From positions 1 through 64,000 of the forward strand of contig NZ_PNFA01000012.1 of NCBI RefSeq assembly GCF_002970975.1: 64,000 bases of DNA, written 5' to 3'. The notes beneath the pieces were generated by a model that was not told the DNA's origin, did not search any database, and saw only the letters and a program-made list of their open reading frames with translations. The DNA comes from Microbacterium halophytorum. Its GTDB lineage: Bacteria; Actinomycetota; Actinomycetes; Actinomycetales; Microbacteriaceae. Below are positions 42,718 through 52,224 of this stretch, in pieces (within the stretch, counting starts at the first letter, position 1; the number at the start of each line of letters is the position of its first letter). The translations under genes and the position numbers were made by a program.

Positions 42718-43699
42718 CGGCCGCCTCCTCCTTCTTCTTGTTCTCGGGGGCGCCGCCCGCCATAGACTTCCGTTGCTTCGTGACTGGTCGCACCCGGGGA
42801 TCCAGCAGCGCGTACCCCATATCGATGACGATGTTCAGCAGGAAGATCGCGATCGCCGTGATCAGCACCGCCGCTTGCAGCACCGCGAAGTCGCGCTGCA
42901 GGATCGAATCGATCATCAGCTTCCCGATGCCGGGCCATCCGAAGATGGTTTCGACGATCACGGCTCCGTTGATCATGCCGACCGTCAGGTCGCCGGCAAC
43001 CGTGAGGGCGGGCGCCGCCGCGTTCCGCAGGGCATGGTGCGTCACGATGCGGAGCTGACCCGCGCCCCGGCTCTTGGCGACCTTCACATACGGCTGGCCG
43101 AGAACGGTGACCATGGATCCGCGCACGATCTGAGCGAGCACGCCGACCGGCCGCAGCATCAGCGTCGCAATCGGCAGGACCCACGAGGCCCCGCCGGCGT
43201 CGACACCGGATGTCGGCAGCCATTGGAGCGTGATCGCGAAGATCCAGATGCCCAGGATGGCGACCCAGAAGTCCGGAACGGCGGCAGCCACCATCGCGAA
43301 GAAGCTGACGATTCGGTCGGCGATGCCGTTGGGCTTCAGCGCGGCCCAGCTGCCGAAGACCACGGCGATCACGATCGCCAGCAGCATCGTCGTCCCCGCC
43401 AGTTGGAGCGTCGCGGGGAACGCCCGCATCACCATGGTCGACGCCGGCTCACCCGTGCGCAGCGACGTCCCGAAATCCAGGTGCAGCACGCCCCAGAAGT
43501 AGTCGGCCATCTGTTTCCAGATCGGCTGGTCGAGGCCGTTCGCCGCCGCGAAGTCCTCCCGCATCTGGTCGGTCGCGCTCAGCGGCAGGTACAGGTTCGA
43601 CGGGTCGCCGGTGAGGCGGGCGAGCACGAAGACGCCCAGGATCACGGCCACGAGAGGCAGAGCACTCTGGAGGATCCGTCTCCTCAGGTAGGTCCACAT
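42710..43699 (-). CDS. Oligopeptide-type ABC transporter permease (OppB/DppB)
   Basis: A 329-aa permease. MWTYLRRRILQSALPLVAVILGVFVLARLTGDP is the typical DppB N-terminus. The periplasmic domain contains LGLDQPIWKQ-type residues (GLDQPIWKQMADYFWGVLHLDFGTSL). The EAA-loop is VKVAKSRGAGQLRIVTHHALRNAA. It sits between oppA (31-nt gap) and oppC (8-nt overlap). Confidence 0.92.
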   Translation of the reverse strand: MWTYLRRRILQSALPLVAVILGVFVLARLTGDPSNLYLPLSATDQMREDFAAANGLDQPIWKQMADYFWGVLHLDFGTSLRTGEPASTMVMRAFPATLQLAGTTMLLAIVIAVVFGSWAALKPNGIADRIVSFFAMVAAAVPDFWVAILGIWIFAITLQWLPTSGVDAGGASWVLPIATLMLRPVGVLAQIVRGSMVTVLGQPYVKVAKSRGAGQLRIVTHHALRNAAAPALTVAGDLTVGMINGAVIVETIFGWPGIGKLMIDSILQRDFAVLQAAVLITAIAIFLLNIVIDMGYALLDPRVRPVTKQRKSMAGGAPENKKKEEAADV

Positions 43700-43730
43700 G
43701 CTCGCCCTCCTTCACTCGTTCTCGCCGCGG

Positions 43731-45302
43731 TCAACCCGCGAGCGAGATCTCCTTGATCCGCAGTTCGTCGCCCGTCGACGAGTTGGGTTCGTAGCTCACA
43801 CGGTCCGCGATCGCCATGATCACGGTCTGATGCGCGAGCGGGGCGATGGCGACGACGTTGTCGCGCTCGTACTGGAACACCTCCTCGTACGCGGCCTGGC
43901 GCGCTTCGTCCGACTGCGTCGCCGCGTCCTCGATCAGTGCGTCGAGGCCGGGGTCGCCGAACTCCGCCTGGTGCGCGCCCGTGAGGAAGTACTGCTCGAC
44001 GGAGAACTGGGCATCTCCCGCCTGGTTGCCGTGCTGGATCAGCATGGCGACAGGGCCCTGGTCCGTCACGAACGGCTTGTTCTGGTATTCGAGGTGCTGC
44101 GCCGTGTCCATCATCCGCATGTCGACGTCCAGGCCGATCTCAGTCAGTTGGGCCGCGAGTACCTCACCGAGCTCCGACACCTTCGGGAACTGTGCATTGC
44201 GCACGGGCATCACGATCGTCGTGTCCACCGGAACGCCGTCCGCTTCCGCCTCAGCGATGAGCTCCTTCGCCTTCTCCGGGTCGTACGGCCACGGCTCGAT
44301 ATCCGCGTTGTAACCGACGATGCCCTCGGGGATCAGCTCGGCCGCGACCTTGTCGCCGTCCGGGTAGAGCGAGGAGACGATCCCCTCCTTGTCGATCGCG
44401 TAGTTGATCGCCTGGCGCACCCGGATGTCGTCCAACGGCGCCGTTTCGCCCGAGAAGCGGAGGGCGATCGTCTCGTTGTTCGGGTAGCTCACACCGAGCT
44501 CGCCCGCGCCGTCCTCCGGCCCGAGGCCGAGCGCGATGTCCGCTTCGCCGTTCGTCACCATGGCGGCCCGGACCGTGCCCTCGTCTCGCCACTGATACTC
44601 GACCTGAGCTGCCTGGGGCGCATCGGCCCAGTAGTCCTCGTTCCGGTCGAGAGTGATGCTCGTTCCCGCCTGCCAGTCGGAGATCGCGTACGGTCCGGTG
44701 CCGACGGGCTCGCGCTGCATCTCGTCGCTCGGGGTGGCCGGCGACACGATCTCGATGAACGAGAGCTTGAGCGGGAGGATCGGGTCGGGCTGTTCGGTGG
44801 TGACCTTCAGCGTCAGGTCGTCGACCACCTCGAGCTCGAGATCCGGGTCGCCGAAGACATACCCCTCGACGTCGCAGCCCAGGCTGCCGTTGACCGCACG
44901 ATCGATCGAGTGCGCAGCCGCCTCCGCGTCGAACGGCTCGCCGTCCTGGAACGTGACGCCTTCTCGCAGGCGGAATGTCCACTCCGTGTCGCCGGACTGC
45001 TCCCACTCGGTCGCGAGGAGCGGCTCGAGGTCGCCGGTGGACGGGTTCCTCTCCACCAGGGGCTCGGTGACAGTGCTCCTGACGACCACACCGGTCGACG
45101 TCAGGTTCGAGTCGCACGCCTCGAGCGTGGGCGGCTCCTGCGGCAGCACGACGGTGAGCTTGTCGTCGGCTCCACCGCCGGCGCCCCCGTCGGTCGACTC
45201 GGAGTTCGCGACCGAGCACGAGGCCAGAACTGAGAACGATGCGATCGCGACGACGGCCGTGCCGATGCGCGCGAGGCTGCGGTGATGGGGAGAAGTCTTC
45301 AT
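43731..45302 (-). CDS. ABC transporter substrate-binding lipoprotein, family 5 (Opp/Dpp)
   Basis: A 523-aa exported binding protein. The lipobox is FSVLASC (Cys near residue 28). The mature domain starts DKLTVVLPQEPPTLEACDS and contains VTEPLVERNPSTGDLEPLLATEWEQ, the family 5 signature region. RQAINYAIDKEGIVSSLYP marks the second lobe. The start at 45302 follows GGAGGAA. It heads the oppA-oppB-oppC-TSUP operon and is divergent from kdgD. The substrate is unknown; location between hexarate genes suggests a sugar acid or its glycoside. Confidence 0.9.
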   Translation of the reverse strand: MKTSPHHRSLARIGTAVVAIASFSVLASCSVANSESTDGGAGGGADDKLTVVLPQEPPTLEACDSNLTSTGVVVRSTVTEPLVERNPSTGDLEPLLATEWEQSGDTEWTFRLREGVTFQDGEPFDAEAAAHSIDRAVNGSLGCDVEGYVFGDPDLELEVVDDLTLKVTTEQPDPILPLKLSFIEIVSPATPSDEMQREPVGTGPYAISDWQAGTSITLDRNEDYWADAPQAAQVEYQWRDEGTVRAAMVTNGEADIALGLGPEDGAGELGVSYPNNETIALRFSGETAPLDDIRVRQAINYAIDKEGIVSSLYPDGDKVAAELIPEGIVGYNADIEPWPYDPEKAKELIAEAEADGVPVDTTIVMPVRNAQFPKVSELGEVLAAQLTEIGLDVDMRMMDTAQHLEYQNKPFVTDQGPVAMLIQHGNQAGDAQFSVEQYFLTGAHQAEFGDPGLDALIEDAATQSDEARQAAYEEVFQYERDNVVAIAPLAHQTVIMAIADRVSYEPNSSTGDELRIKEISLAG

Positions 45303-45355
45303 CGGTTCCTCCAGGTAGGGATCGCCGAGGCCGCCATTGGTCCTCGGCTGTTCAG

Positions 45356-45385
45356 AATGTCGCACCGCGCGCAGGGAGGGGTCAA
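45356..45385 (-). promoter_or_regulatory. oppA promoter
   Basis: The minus strand shows TTGACC (45385-45380), an 18-bp spacer and GACATT (45361-45356), about 55 nt before the oppA ATG. Confidence 0.65.
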
Positions 45386-45715
45386 GGGGCCGGCGGGCGC
45401 CTGCCTGCCCGCCGACGTCCGCCGCGCACCGGATGCGCCGGCAACCTGCCGCCGCAGAGGCGCGGAATCCCGCACCAGAATGCGAATGGATACACGGGGC
45501 GTATTGATCCATGCGAACTTGCTCATAGACGCGCATCGGTCGCCACTCGTAGTCTCACGCATGTCCGAGGCTGCAGTGGATACGAGCCTCGGGCGGGCGC
45601 CGGAACGATGCCGTTGCGGTCGACCGGAGGAGCGCCATCGCCTCGAGACACCCCGGTACGCGCGATAGCCTCATGGAGTAATACCCACAGGGTATCGCTC
45701 TATATCGAATCAGGT

Positions 45716-45744
45716 TTGTTTGAGTATCGATTCACCCATAGCGT
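45716..45744 (+). promoter_or_regulatory. kdgD promoter
   Basis: TTGTTT (45716-45721), a 17-bp spacer and TAGCGT (45739-45744), about 36 nt before the GTG start. Confidence 0.65.
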
Positions 45745-45779
45745 GAACAGTAGGAACAAGCCCGGAAAAGGAGCACACT

Positions 45780-46706
45780 GTGACCAACTTCACCCCGGCG
45801 GAGCTCGCCGAGCACCTCAAGGACGGCCTGCTGTCGTTCCCCGCGACGGCGTTCACGCCCGACTTCGAGGTGGACGAGGCGACGTATCGCGACCACGTCG
45901 CGTGGCAGGCGAGCTACGACGTGCACGGCCTGTTCGCGGCCGGCGGCACGGGCGAGGGCTTCAGCCTGAGCCCCGAGGAGAACGCGCGCGTCGTGCGCGC
46001 CGCCGTCGAGTCGGCCCGTGCCGAGGTTCCCGTTCTGGGCTCGGCGGGCGGGTGGACCAAGAACGCCGTCGCGAACGCGCAGGCCGCCGAGGAGGCGGGC
46101 GCCGCGGGTCTGCTGGTGCTGCCCCCGTACCTCACTGAGTGCTCGCAGGAGGGCCTCGTCGCCCACGTCGGCGCGATCGCGGAGGCCACCGAGCTCCCGC
46201 TCATCGTCTACAACCGTGCGAATGCGATCTACTCGGCCGACACCGTCGCGACCCTCGCCGACCGCTACGAGAGCTTCATCGGCTTCAAAGACGCGATCGG
46301 CAACATCGAGCACCTGGCCAAGGTGACAGCGAAGGCGGGCGACCGCCTCTTCTACCTCGGCGGCCTGCCGACCGCGGAGACGTACGCCCTGCCGCTGCTC
46401 CAGATGGGCATGAGCACCTATTCATCGGCGATGTTCAACTTCGCCCCCGAGTTCGCGCTCGAGTTCTACGCGGACGTCCGAGCCCAGGACCGCGCCGCCG
46501 TCACCGCGAAGCTGAAGAGCTTCGTCCTGCCGTACCTCGACATCCGGGACCGGGGCCAGGGCTTCGGCGTCTCGATCGTGAAGGCCGGCCTCGAGGTCAT
46601 CGGCCGCCCCGTCGGCCCCGTCCGCGCGCCGCTGAAGAACCTCAGCCCGCAGGACATCGCCGACCTGCGGGGCCTGATGAGCGCCGCCGGTATCGCCCGC
46701 GCCTGA
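45780..46706 (+). CDS. kdgD: 5-dehydro-4-deoxyglucarate dehydratase
   Basis: A 308-aa DHDPS/NAL-family aldolase-fold enzyme that dehydrates and decarboxylates 5-dehydro-4-deoxyglucarate to 2,5-dioxopentanoate (2-oxoglutarate semialdehyde). It starts LKDGLLSFPATAFTPDFEVDE; GLFAAGGTGEGFSLSPEE is the substrate loop. The catalytic Tyr is in LIVYNRAN and the Schiff-base Lys in FIGFKDAIGN near residue 170. The GTG start at 45780 has AAAGGAG. It heads kdgD, semialdehyde dehydrogenase and gudD, the full glucarate route. Confidence 0.92.
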   Translation: MTNFTPAELAEHLKDGLLSFPATAFTPDFEVDEATYRDHVAWQASYDVHGLFAAGGTGEGFSLSPEENARVVRAAVESARAEVPVLGSAGGWTKNAVANAQAAEEAGAAGLLVLPPYLTECSQEGLVAHVGAIAEATELPLIVYNRANAIYSADTVATLADRYESFIGFKDAIGNIEHLAKVTAKAGDRLFYLGGLPTAETYALPLLQMGMSTYSSAMFNFAPEFALEFYADVRAQDRAAVTAKLKSFVLPYLDIRDRGQGFGVSIVKAGLEVIGRPVGPVRAPLKNLSPQDIADLRGLMSAAGIARA

Positions 46707-46729
46707 CCCGATCGCGAGAGGATCTACAC

Positions 46730-48313
46730 ATGACTTCCACTGAGCTCACCGGACATTCCGTCATCGCCGGCCGCACCGTCGCGGGCACCGGCAAGCCGTT
46801 CCAGGCGATCGACCCTGCGTCGGGCGAGAGCCTCGAGCCCGCGTACTCGCAGATCGACGTCGACCAGCTCCACGAGGCGACGGCGGCCGCGGCCGCCGCA
46901 TTCCCGTCGTTCTCGACGCTTCCGCCCGAGAAGCACGCGGCGTTCCTCGAATCGGTCGCCGACGAGATCGACGCCGTGCGCGACGAGATCATCGAGCGCG
47001 CCGCCGCCGAGACCGGCCTGCCCGCGCCCCGCCTCACGGGCGAGGTCGCCCGCACCTCCGGCCAGCTCCGGATGTTCGCGGGCGTCGTGCGCAGCGGCCT
47101 GTTCCGCGGCGTGCGCGTCGACCTCGCCCAGCCCGAGCGGTCCCCGATGCCGCGCCTGGACATCCGGCAGCGGAAGGTCGCGCTCGGCCCCGTCGCCGTC
47201 TTCGGCGCCTCGAACTTCCCGCTGGCGTTCTCGACGGCGGGCGGTGACACCGCCAGCGCGTTCGCGGCCGGCTGCCCCGTCGTGTTCAAGGCGCACAGCT
47301 CGCACCCCGGCACGAGCGAGATCGTCGCCGCGGCGATCACCCGCGCCGTGAAGGCGCACGACCTGCACCCCGGCGTCTTCTCCGCGATCTTCGGCCCCGG
47401 CCGCACCGTCGGCCAGTCGCTCGTCACGGACCCCGCCATCCAGGCCGTGGGCTTCACCGGATCGCGCTCGGGCGGCATGGCGCTCGTGGCCGCATCGGCA
47501 TCGCGCGAGGTGCCCATCCCCGTCTACGCCGAGATGAGCTCGGTCAACCCGGTCTTCATCCTGCCCGGCGCGATCGCCGACGGCGTCGACGAACTCGCCG
47601 CCGGCTACGTCACCAGCGCGCTCGGCTCGAGCGGCCAGCTGTGCACCCAGCCCGGGAACGTCTTCGTTCCGCGGGGCGAGCAGGGCGACGCGTTCGTCGC
47701 CGCCGTGCAGAGAGCGATCACGGCGGCGAGCGGCCTCACGATGCTGTCGCCGTCGATCGCCGGCGCGTGGCGAGAGGGCGTCGCGACCCGCGACGAGCAT
47801 GCTGACGTCGCCGCGCGCGGCTCGGAGGGCGAGGGCCCGTACGCCCCCGCCCCTGTCGTGCACTCGGCCTCGCTCGATCGGTTCCTGGCCGACGACGTGC
47901 TGCACGAGGAGATCTTCGGCGCGGCGTCGCTGATCATCCGGTACGACACCGTCTCCGAACTGCCGGCAGCGGCCGAGCGCCTCGAGGGTCAGCTCACCGC
48001 CACGCTGCACCTGACCGATGCCGATGCCGCCGAGGCCAGGGCGCTCATCCCCGTGCTCGAGCGCAAGGCGGGCCGCATCCTCGCGAACGGCTGGCCGACG
48101 GGCGTCGAGGTGGGCCACGCGATGGTCCACGGCGGCCCGTTCCCGTCGACCAGCGATTCGCGCACGACGAGCGTCGGCTCGCTCGCGATCGAGCGCTTCC
48201 TGCGCCCCGTCGCCTACCAGAACCTGCCGGAGGCGCTGCTGCCCGAGCCCGTGCAGGAGGCGAACCCCTGGGGCGTTCCGCGCCTCGTCGACGGCCGGAT
48301 CGAGACCGCCTGA
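46730..48313 (+). CDS. 2-oxoglutarate semialdehyde dehydrogenase (aldehyde dehydrogenase family)
   Basis: A 527-aa NAD(P)-dependent dehydrogenase that oxidises 2,5-dioxopentanoate to 2-oxoglutarate. [32 protein letters not shown] (about residues 160-191) matches the KGSADH subgroup, which differs from ordinary aldehyde dehydrogenases. The general-base Glu is in [10 protein letters not shown] and the nucleophile Cys in [12 protein letters not shown] near residue 305. [24 protein letters not shown] closes the fold. It lies 23 nt after kdgD and overlaps gudD (TGATG at 48311-48315). Confidence 0.92.
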   Translation: MTSTELTGHSVIAGRTVAGTGKPFQAIDPASGESLEPAYSQIDVDQLHEATAAAAAAFPSFSTLPPEKHAAFLESVADEIDAVRDEIIERAAAETGLPAPRLTGEVARTSGQLRMFAGVVRSGLFRGVRVDLAQPERSPMPRLDIRQRKVALGPVAVFGASNFPLAFSTAGGDTASAFAAGCPVVFKAHSSHPGTSEIVAAAITRAVKAHDLHPGVFSAIFGPGRTVGQSLVTDPAIQAVGFTGSRSGGMALVAASASREVPIPVYAEMSSVNPVFILPGAIADGVDELAAGYVTSALGSSGQLCTQPGNVFVPRGEQGDAFVAAVQRAITAASGLTMLSPSIAGAWREGVATRDEHADVAARGSEGEGPYAPAPVVHSASLDRFLADDVLHEEIFGAASLIIRYDTVSELPAAAERLEGQLTATLHLTDADAAEARALIPVLERKAGRILANGWPTGVEVGHAMVHGGPFPSTSDSRTTSVGSLAIERFLRPVAYQNLPEALLPEPVQEANPWGVPRLVDGRIETA

Positions 48314-49638
48314 TGCCCGCACCCACGATCACCAAGGTCGAGGCGGTGCCCGTCGCCGGGCACGACTCGATGCTGCTGAACCTCTCGGGCGCACACGGAC
48401 CGTTCTTCACGCGGAACATCGCGATCATCACCGATTCCGATGGCCGCGAGGGCGTCGGAGAGGTGCCGGGCGGTGAGCCCATCCGGTCGACGATCGCGGA
48501 GGCCGGCGAGATCCTCATCGGCCAGCCCGTCGCCCGATTCCGCTCCCTGCTGCGCGCGGTCGCCTCGCGCTTCGCCGACCGCGACGCCGGCGGCCGCGGC
48601 CTGCAGACGTTCGACCTGCGCACGACGATCCACGCCGTCACCGGCCTCGAGTCCGCCCTGCTCGACCTGCACGGACAGGAGCTCGGCGTGCCCGTCGCGG
48701 AGCTGCTCGGCGAGGGCCAGCAGCGCGACAGCGTGCCGATGTTGGGCTATCTGTTCTACGTCGGCGACCCCGACGCGACCGACCTGCCGTACCTGCGCGA
48801 GCCGGCCGGCGACGACGCGTGGGAGCGAGTGCGCCGCGAGAAGGCGATGGACCCGGCTGGCGTCGTGCGCCTCGCGGAGGCCGCGGCAGAGCGCTACGGC
48901 TTCAGCGACTTCAAGCTCAAGGGCGGCGTGCTCGCGGGCGACGAGGAGGCCGACGCGATCGAGGCGCTGGCCGCGCGGTTCCCGGAGGCCCGCATCACCC
49001 TCGACCCGAACGGCGGATGGCTGCTCGAGGACGCCGTGCGCATCGGCGAGCGGCTGAAGGGCGTTCTGGCGTACGCCGAGGACCCCTGCGGAGCGGAGGG
49101 CAAGTTCTCCGGGCGCGAGGTCGTCAGCGAGTTCCGCCGCCGCACGGGCCTGCCGACCGCGACGAACATGATCGCGACCGACTGGCGCGAGATGGCCCAT
49201 GCCGTCCGGTCGAACGCGGTCGACATCCCGCTGGCCGACCCGCACTTCTGGACGATGGCGGGCAGTGTGCGCGTCGCGCAGCTCTGCAATGACTTCGGCC
49301 TGACCTGGGGCTCGCACTCGAACAACCACTTCGACGTCTCGCTGGCGATGTTCACGCACGTCGGCGCGGCGGCCCCCGGCGAGATCACGGCGCTCGACAC
49401 GCACTGGATCTGGCAGGACGGCCAGGACCTCACGACGAACGCGCCGAAGATCATCGACGGCGCGATCGAGGTGCCGACCGCTCCGGGCCTCGGCGTCACG
49501 ATCGACCGCGATCGCCTGGCGGAGGCCCACGAGCTCTACCTCGAGCACGGCCTCGGCCAGCGCGATGACGCCGCCGCGATGCAGTACCTCGTCGAGGGGT
49601 GGGAGTTCGACCCGAAGCGCCCCTGCCTGGTGCGCTGA
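48313..49638 (+). CDS. gudD: Glucarate dehydratase
   Basis: A 441-aa enolase-superfamily enzyme that turns D-glucarate (and L-idarate) into 5-dehydro-4-deoxyglucarate. FKLKGG (about residue 200) holds the KxK base. LDPNGGW supplies the first metal ligand, [15 protein letters not shown] and DPHFWTM are GudD marks, and [22 protein letters not shown] carries the His and Asn near residue 340. It is the last gene of the kdgD operon and ends at a strong terminator. The final product of the operon enters the TCA cycle. Confidence 0.93.
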   Translation: MPAPTITKVEAVPVAGHDSMLLNLSGAHGPFFTRNIAIITDSDGREGVGEVPGGEPIRSTIAEAGEILIGQPVARFRSLLRAVASRFADRDAGGRGLQTFDLRTTIHAVTGLESALLDLHGQELGVPVAELLGEGQQRDSVPMLGYLFYVGDPDATDLPYLREPAGDDAWERVRREKAMDPAGVVRLAEAAAERYGFSDFKLKGGVLAGDEEADAIEALAARFPEARITLDPNGGWLLEDAVRIGERLKGVLAYAEDPCGAEGKFSGREVVSEFRRRTGLPTATNMIATDWREMAHAVRSNAVDIPLADPHFWTMAGSVRVAQLCNDFGLTWGSHSNNHFDVSLAMFTHVGAAAPGEITALDTHWIWQDGQDLTTNAPKIIDGAIEVPTAPGLGVTIDRDRLAEAHELYLEHGLGQRDDAAAMQYLVEGWEFDPKRPCLVR

Positions 49639-49648
49639 ACCGGATGTG

Positions 49649-49687
49649 AAGGGGCCGCGGCGAGGATGATCCTCGCCGCGGCCCCTT
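49649..49687. terminator. Strong bidirectional terminator
   Basis: A perfect 18-bp stem (49649-49666 with 49670-49687) and 3-nt loop, between the convergent gudD and hydroxyacid dehydrogenase genes. Confidence 0.88.
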
Positions 49688-49704
49688 GCGCTCTGTCGTG
49701 TGCG

Positions 49705-50643
49705 TCAGCGCTTGACGACGTTCTTCAGCGGCTCCCCCGCCAGGTAGCGCGCCAGGTTCTCGCGGATCAGCTCGGGCCCCAGGTCGGGGCGTCCGCCCGC
49801 GGCGTGCGGTGTGATGATGAGGTTCGGGGCGTCCCACAGCGGTGATTCGGCGGGGAGGGGCTCGACCGCCGTGACGTCGATCGCGGCTCCCGCGATCGAT
49901 CCGGATTCGAGGGCATCGACCAGGGCGACCTCGTCGACGGTGGTGCCGCGGCCGACGTTGACGACGCAAGCGTGCTTCGGGAGCGCGGCGAGGCGCGCGG
50001 CGTTCAGCGAGTCCTTCGTAGCCGCGACGCCGGGGAGGATCATGATCAGTACATCGGTCTCGGGCAGCGCAGCCTCGATGTCCGTCTCCGCGATCACCTC
50101 GAAGCCGCCGCGCTCGCCCGCGCTGCGCGCGACCCCCCGAACGTCCGCACCGATCGTGTCGAGGATGCGGGCGAGGTGCTGGCCGATCTGTCCGAAGCCC
50201 CAGACCAGCACGCGGGCCCGGATGAGGGAGGTGACGGCGCCGGACGGATGCATCGGCTGGATGCCGCCGAGCTCGCTCGACCACACGTGCTCGCGCTGGG
50301 CCGCCGCGGAGGCGGGAAGGCGGCGCAGCAGGGCAAGAGCGAGCGCCGTCGCGTGCTCGGCCACCGTGCGATTGTGCACGCCGGAGCCGTTGGCGATCAC
50401 GACGTCGTCCGCGAACCCCGCGCCGGTGATCTTCTCCGCCCCGGCGCTGAGCGCCTGCACCCACTTCAAGCGAGGCAGCCGCGTCGCGCTCTCGAGATTC
50501 GCCGCATTGTTCCCCCACGCCACGAAGATCTCGGTGTCCTCGTGCTCATCCGGGATCGGCAGCGAGGCGTCGTACACGCACACCTCGACTCGGGGGTCGA
50601 CATCGCGCTCGAGGCTGACACTGTCGGGAATGAGAAGCTTCAT
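49705..50643 (-). CDS. D-isomer-specific 2-hydroxyacid dehydrogenase
   Basis: A 312-aa dehydrogenase. The Rossmann motif is VLVWGFGQIGQHLARIL (about residues 140-156). Catalytic Arg is in VNVGRGTTVDE, Glu in DVTAVEPLPAESPLW and His in IITPHAAGG; LPRLKWVQALSAGAEKI is the substrate-domain stretch. It points towards gudD, so it is not in that operon, but it is the second such gene beside a glucarate dehydratase in this window. The ATG has AAAGGACT upstream. A pair of direct repeats sits before its promoter. Confidence 0.87.
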   Translation of the reverse strand: MKLLIPDSVSLERDVDPRVEVCVYDASLPIPDEHEDTEIFVAWGNNAANLESATRLPRLKWVQALSAGAEKITGAGFADDVVIANGSGVHNRTVAEHATALALALLRRLPASAAAQREHVWSSELGGIQPMHPSGAVTSLIRARVLVWGFGQIGQHLARILDTIGADVRGVARSAGERGGFEVIAETDIEAALPETDVLIMILPGVAATKDSLNAARLAALPKHACVVNVGRGTTVDEVALVDALESGSIAGAAIDVTAVEPLPAESPLWDAPNLIITPHAAGGRPDLGPELIRENLARYLAGEPLKNVVKR

Positions 50644-50664
50644 TGCAGTCCTTTCGACGGCTTC

Positions 50665-50735
50665 AGACTATGCGCCGCTCCATGCCCCGTACGCCGGCGA
50701 TCGATGCGTTCTCGCTCGCCATCGATGCGTTCTCG
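50665..50735 (-). promoter_or_regulatory. Promoter region with a 15-bp direct repeat
   Basis: The minus-strand -10 candidate TAGTCT (50670-50665) is followed upstream by ATCGATGCGTTCTCG (plus strand) twice, at 50700-50714 and 50721-50735, exactly 21 bp apart. The repeats lie where an activator would bind for the dehydrogenase gene. Confidence 0.6.
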
Positions 50736-50757
50736 ATCCGCATCGGATGGCGACGGC

Positions 50758-52035
50758 TCACACGGTCGGGATCGTGTCCGTCCCGACGCTCCGGTCGTCG
50801 AACTCGCGCTCGAGCTCTCCGATCACCTGCGTCGTGCGGCGGCGCTCCGCCCCGAACGCGATGAGCGCGATCACGACGCCGATCGCGGCGAGCGCGGCCG
50901 CGACCCATGCGGGCGCGACGTAGCCCCATCCGGCCGCGATCACGGCGCCGCCGAGGGCCGCGCCGAGGCTGTTGCCGATGTTGAGCGCCGAGTGGTTCAG
51001 CGACGACGCGATGGCGAGGTAGTTCTGCGCCACGTCGAACAGGCGCAGCTGCACGGCGGGAACGGCCGTCGCCGAGGTGAGGGCGAAGACGAACAGCGCA
51101 CCGATCAGGAGGCCGATGTTCTCGGCGACGAGGCCGACCGCGAGACCGGCCGCGAACAGCACGACGAGGCCGTAGAGCAGGGTGCCGCGCACGCTCTTGT
51201 CGCCGAGCGCGCCGCCGGCGAAGTTTCCGATCACCATGCCGGCGCCGACCGCGACGAGCGTCGCGGGCACGACCCACTCCTGTGCGCCCGCGACCTCGGT
51301 CACCATGGTCGCGATGTAGCTGTACACGGCGAAGAACGCGCCGAACCCGATGCCCGCGATCGCGAGCGTGAACCAGACCTGGCCGATCCGGAAGATGCCG
51401 AGCTCGCGGCGGAAGGTGCTGTCGGCGTCGCCCTGCTGCTGCGGAACGCTGATCCGGATGAGGACGAGCGCGAGGGCGAACACGATGGCGACGATCCCGT
51501 AGGCGGCGCGCCAGCCCATGTGCTGGCCGAGCAGCGTGCCGGCCGGAACACCGATGAGGTTGGCGACCGACAGGCCGCTCATCACGATCGCGATGGCGCG
51601 GCCGCGCCGTTCCGGCCCGTACAGCGACGCGGCCACCACGGCGGCCATGCCGAAGTAGGCGCCGTGGGGCAGACCCGCGAGGAATCGCGAGACGGCGACC
51701 GTGCCGAAGGTCGGCAGGATGAACGTGAGGGCGTTGAACACGAGCAGCGCGACGACGAGCCAGACGATCACGGTGCGCCGGGGGAACCGCGCGACGAACG
51801 CGGCGATCGTGGGGGCACCGATGACGACGCCGAGAGCGTAGAGGCTGATCAGGATGCCGGCCTGGCCGATCGCGTCCTCCGGCGAGGCCTGGTACTGCAT
51901 CGGGAGCAGGTCCTCCGCGATACCGGGGAGGAGGCCCATCGAGACGAACTCGGTCATGCCGATGCCGAAGGCGCCGATGGCGAGGGAGAGGAGCGCCCGC
52001 ATCGCCGCACCCCTCGAGAGTGTCGAGGAGGTCAT
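50758..52035 (-). CDS. MFS transporter (DHA1-like)
   Basis: A 425-aa protein with 12 predicted helices. It starts ALLSLAIGAFGIGMTEFVSMGLLP, typical of the AraJ/DHA1 drug and sugar exporter group. The A-loop (RFPRRTVIVW) and RFLAGLPHGAYFGMAAVVAASL, the motif-C-like helix, follow. GPERRGRAIAIVMSGLSVANLIGVPAGTLLG is the conserved helix 5 region. The substrate is not knowable. The ATG at 52035 lies 6 nt after TAGGGT, a leaderless layout; an internal ATG at 52002 is a poorer start. Confidence 0.88.
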   Translation of the reverse strand: MTSSTLSRGAAMRALLSLAIGAFGIGMTEFVSMGLLPGIAEDLLPMQYQASPEDAIGQAGILISLYALGVVIGAPTIAAFVARFPRRTVIVWLVVALLVFNALTFILPTFGTVAVSRFLAGLPHGAYFGMAAVVAASLYGPERRGRAIAIVMSGLSVANLIGVPAGTLLGQHMGWRAAYGIVAIVFALALVLIRISVPQQQGDADSTFRRELGIFRIGQVWFTLAIAGIGFGAFFAVYSYIATMVTEVAGAQEWVVPATLVAVGAGMVIGNFAGGALGDKSVRGTLLYGLVVLFAAGLAVGLVAENIGLLIGALFVFALTSATAVPAVQLRLFDVAQNYLAIASSLNHSALNIGNSLGAALGGAVIAAGWGYVAPAWVAAALAAIGVVIALIAFGAERRRTTQVIGELEREFDDRSVGTDTIPTV

Positions 52036-52041
52036 CCCCCC

Positions 52042-52047
52042 ACCCTA
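52042..52047 (-). promoter_or_regulatory. -10 box of the MFS gene (leaderless)
   Basis: Minus-strand TAGGGT, then GGGGGG, then the ATG. The remainder of the gap to 52224 holds no gene. Confidence 0.55.
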
Positions 52048-52224
52048 TGAGCCCGCTGGGCGCTCGGGACGCCGGATCGCCTTGGAATCTGCCGAACGGC
52101 AACCTCGCGTTCATCCGGGCCGTGTCTGATGTCGCGGATATGGTGGGGCTGAGCGGCACCGGCCAGGGGCCGGCCCGCGCAGCTCCGCGACGATGCGAAG
52201 CGACACGACCCGGGAGCCGCAACC

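Larger units (their letters stand above)
45303..45779. other. Divergent control region between oppA and kdgD
   Basis: A 477-nt region with no supported gene. It holds promoters on both strands (described separately) and CGTATTGATC at 45500-45509, shared with 38552. An imperfect inverted repeat ATGGAT...ATCCAT is at 45486-45512. Two direct copies of ATCGA(A/T)TC at about 45703 and 45727 flank the kdgD -35. Short frames here look non-coding. Confidence 0.55.

Noticed and set aside
45282-45668. Short plus-strand open frames in the oppA-kdgD intergene
   Set aside because: They have no ribosome site, their composition is not protein-like, and the region contains promoters for both flanking genes.
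48045-48641. Minus-strand frame across the aldehyde dehydrogenase-gudD junction
   Set aside because: It covers conserved active-site regions of both plus-strand genes and has antisense composition.
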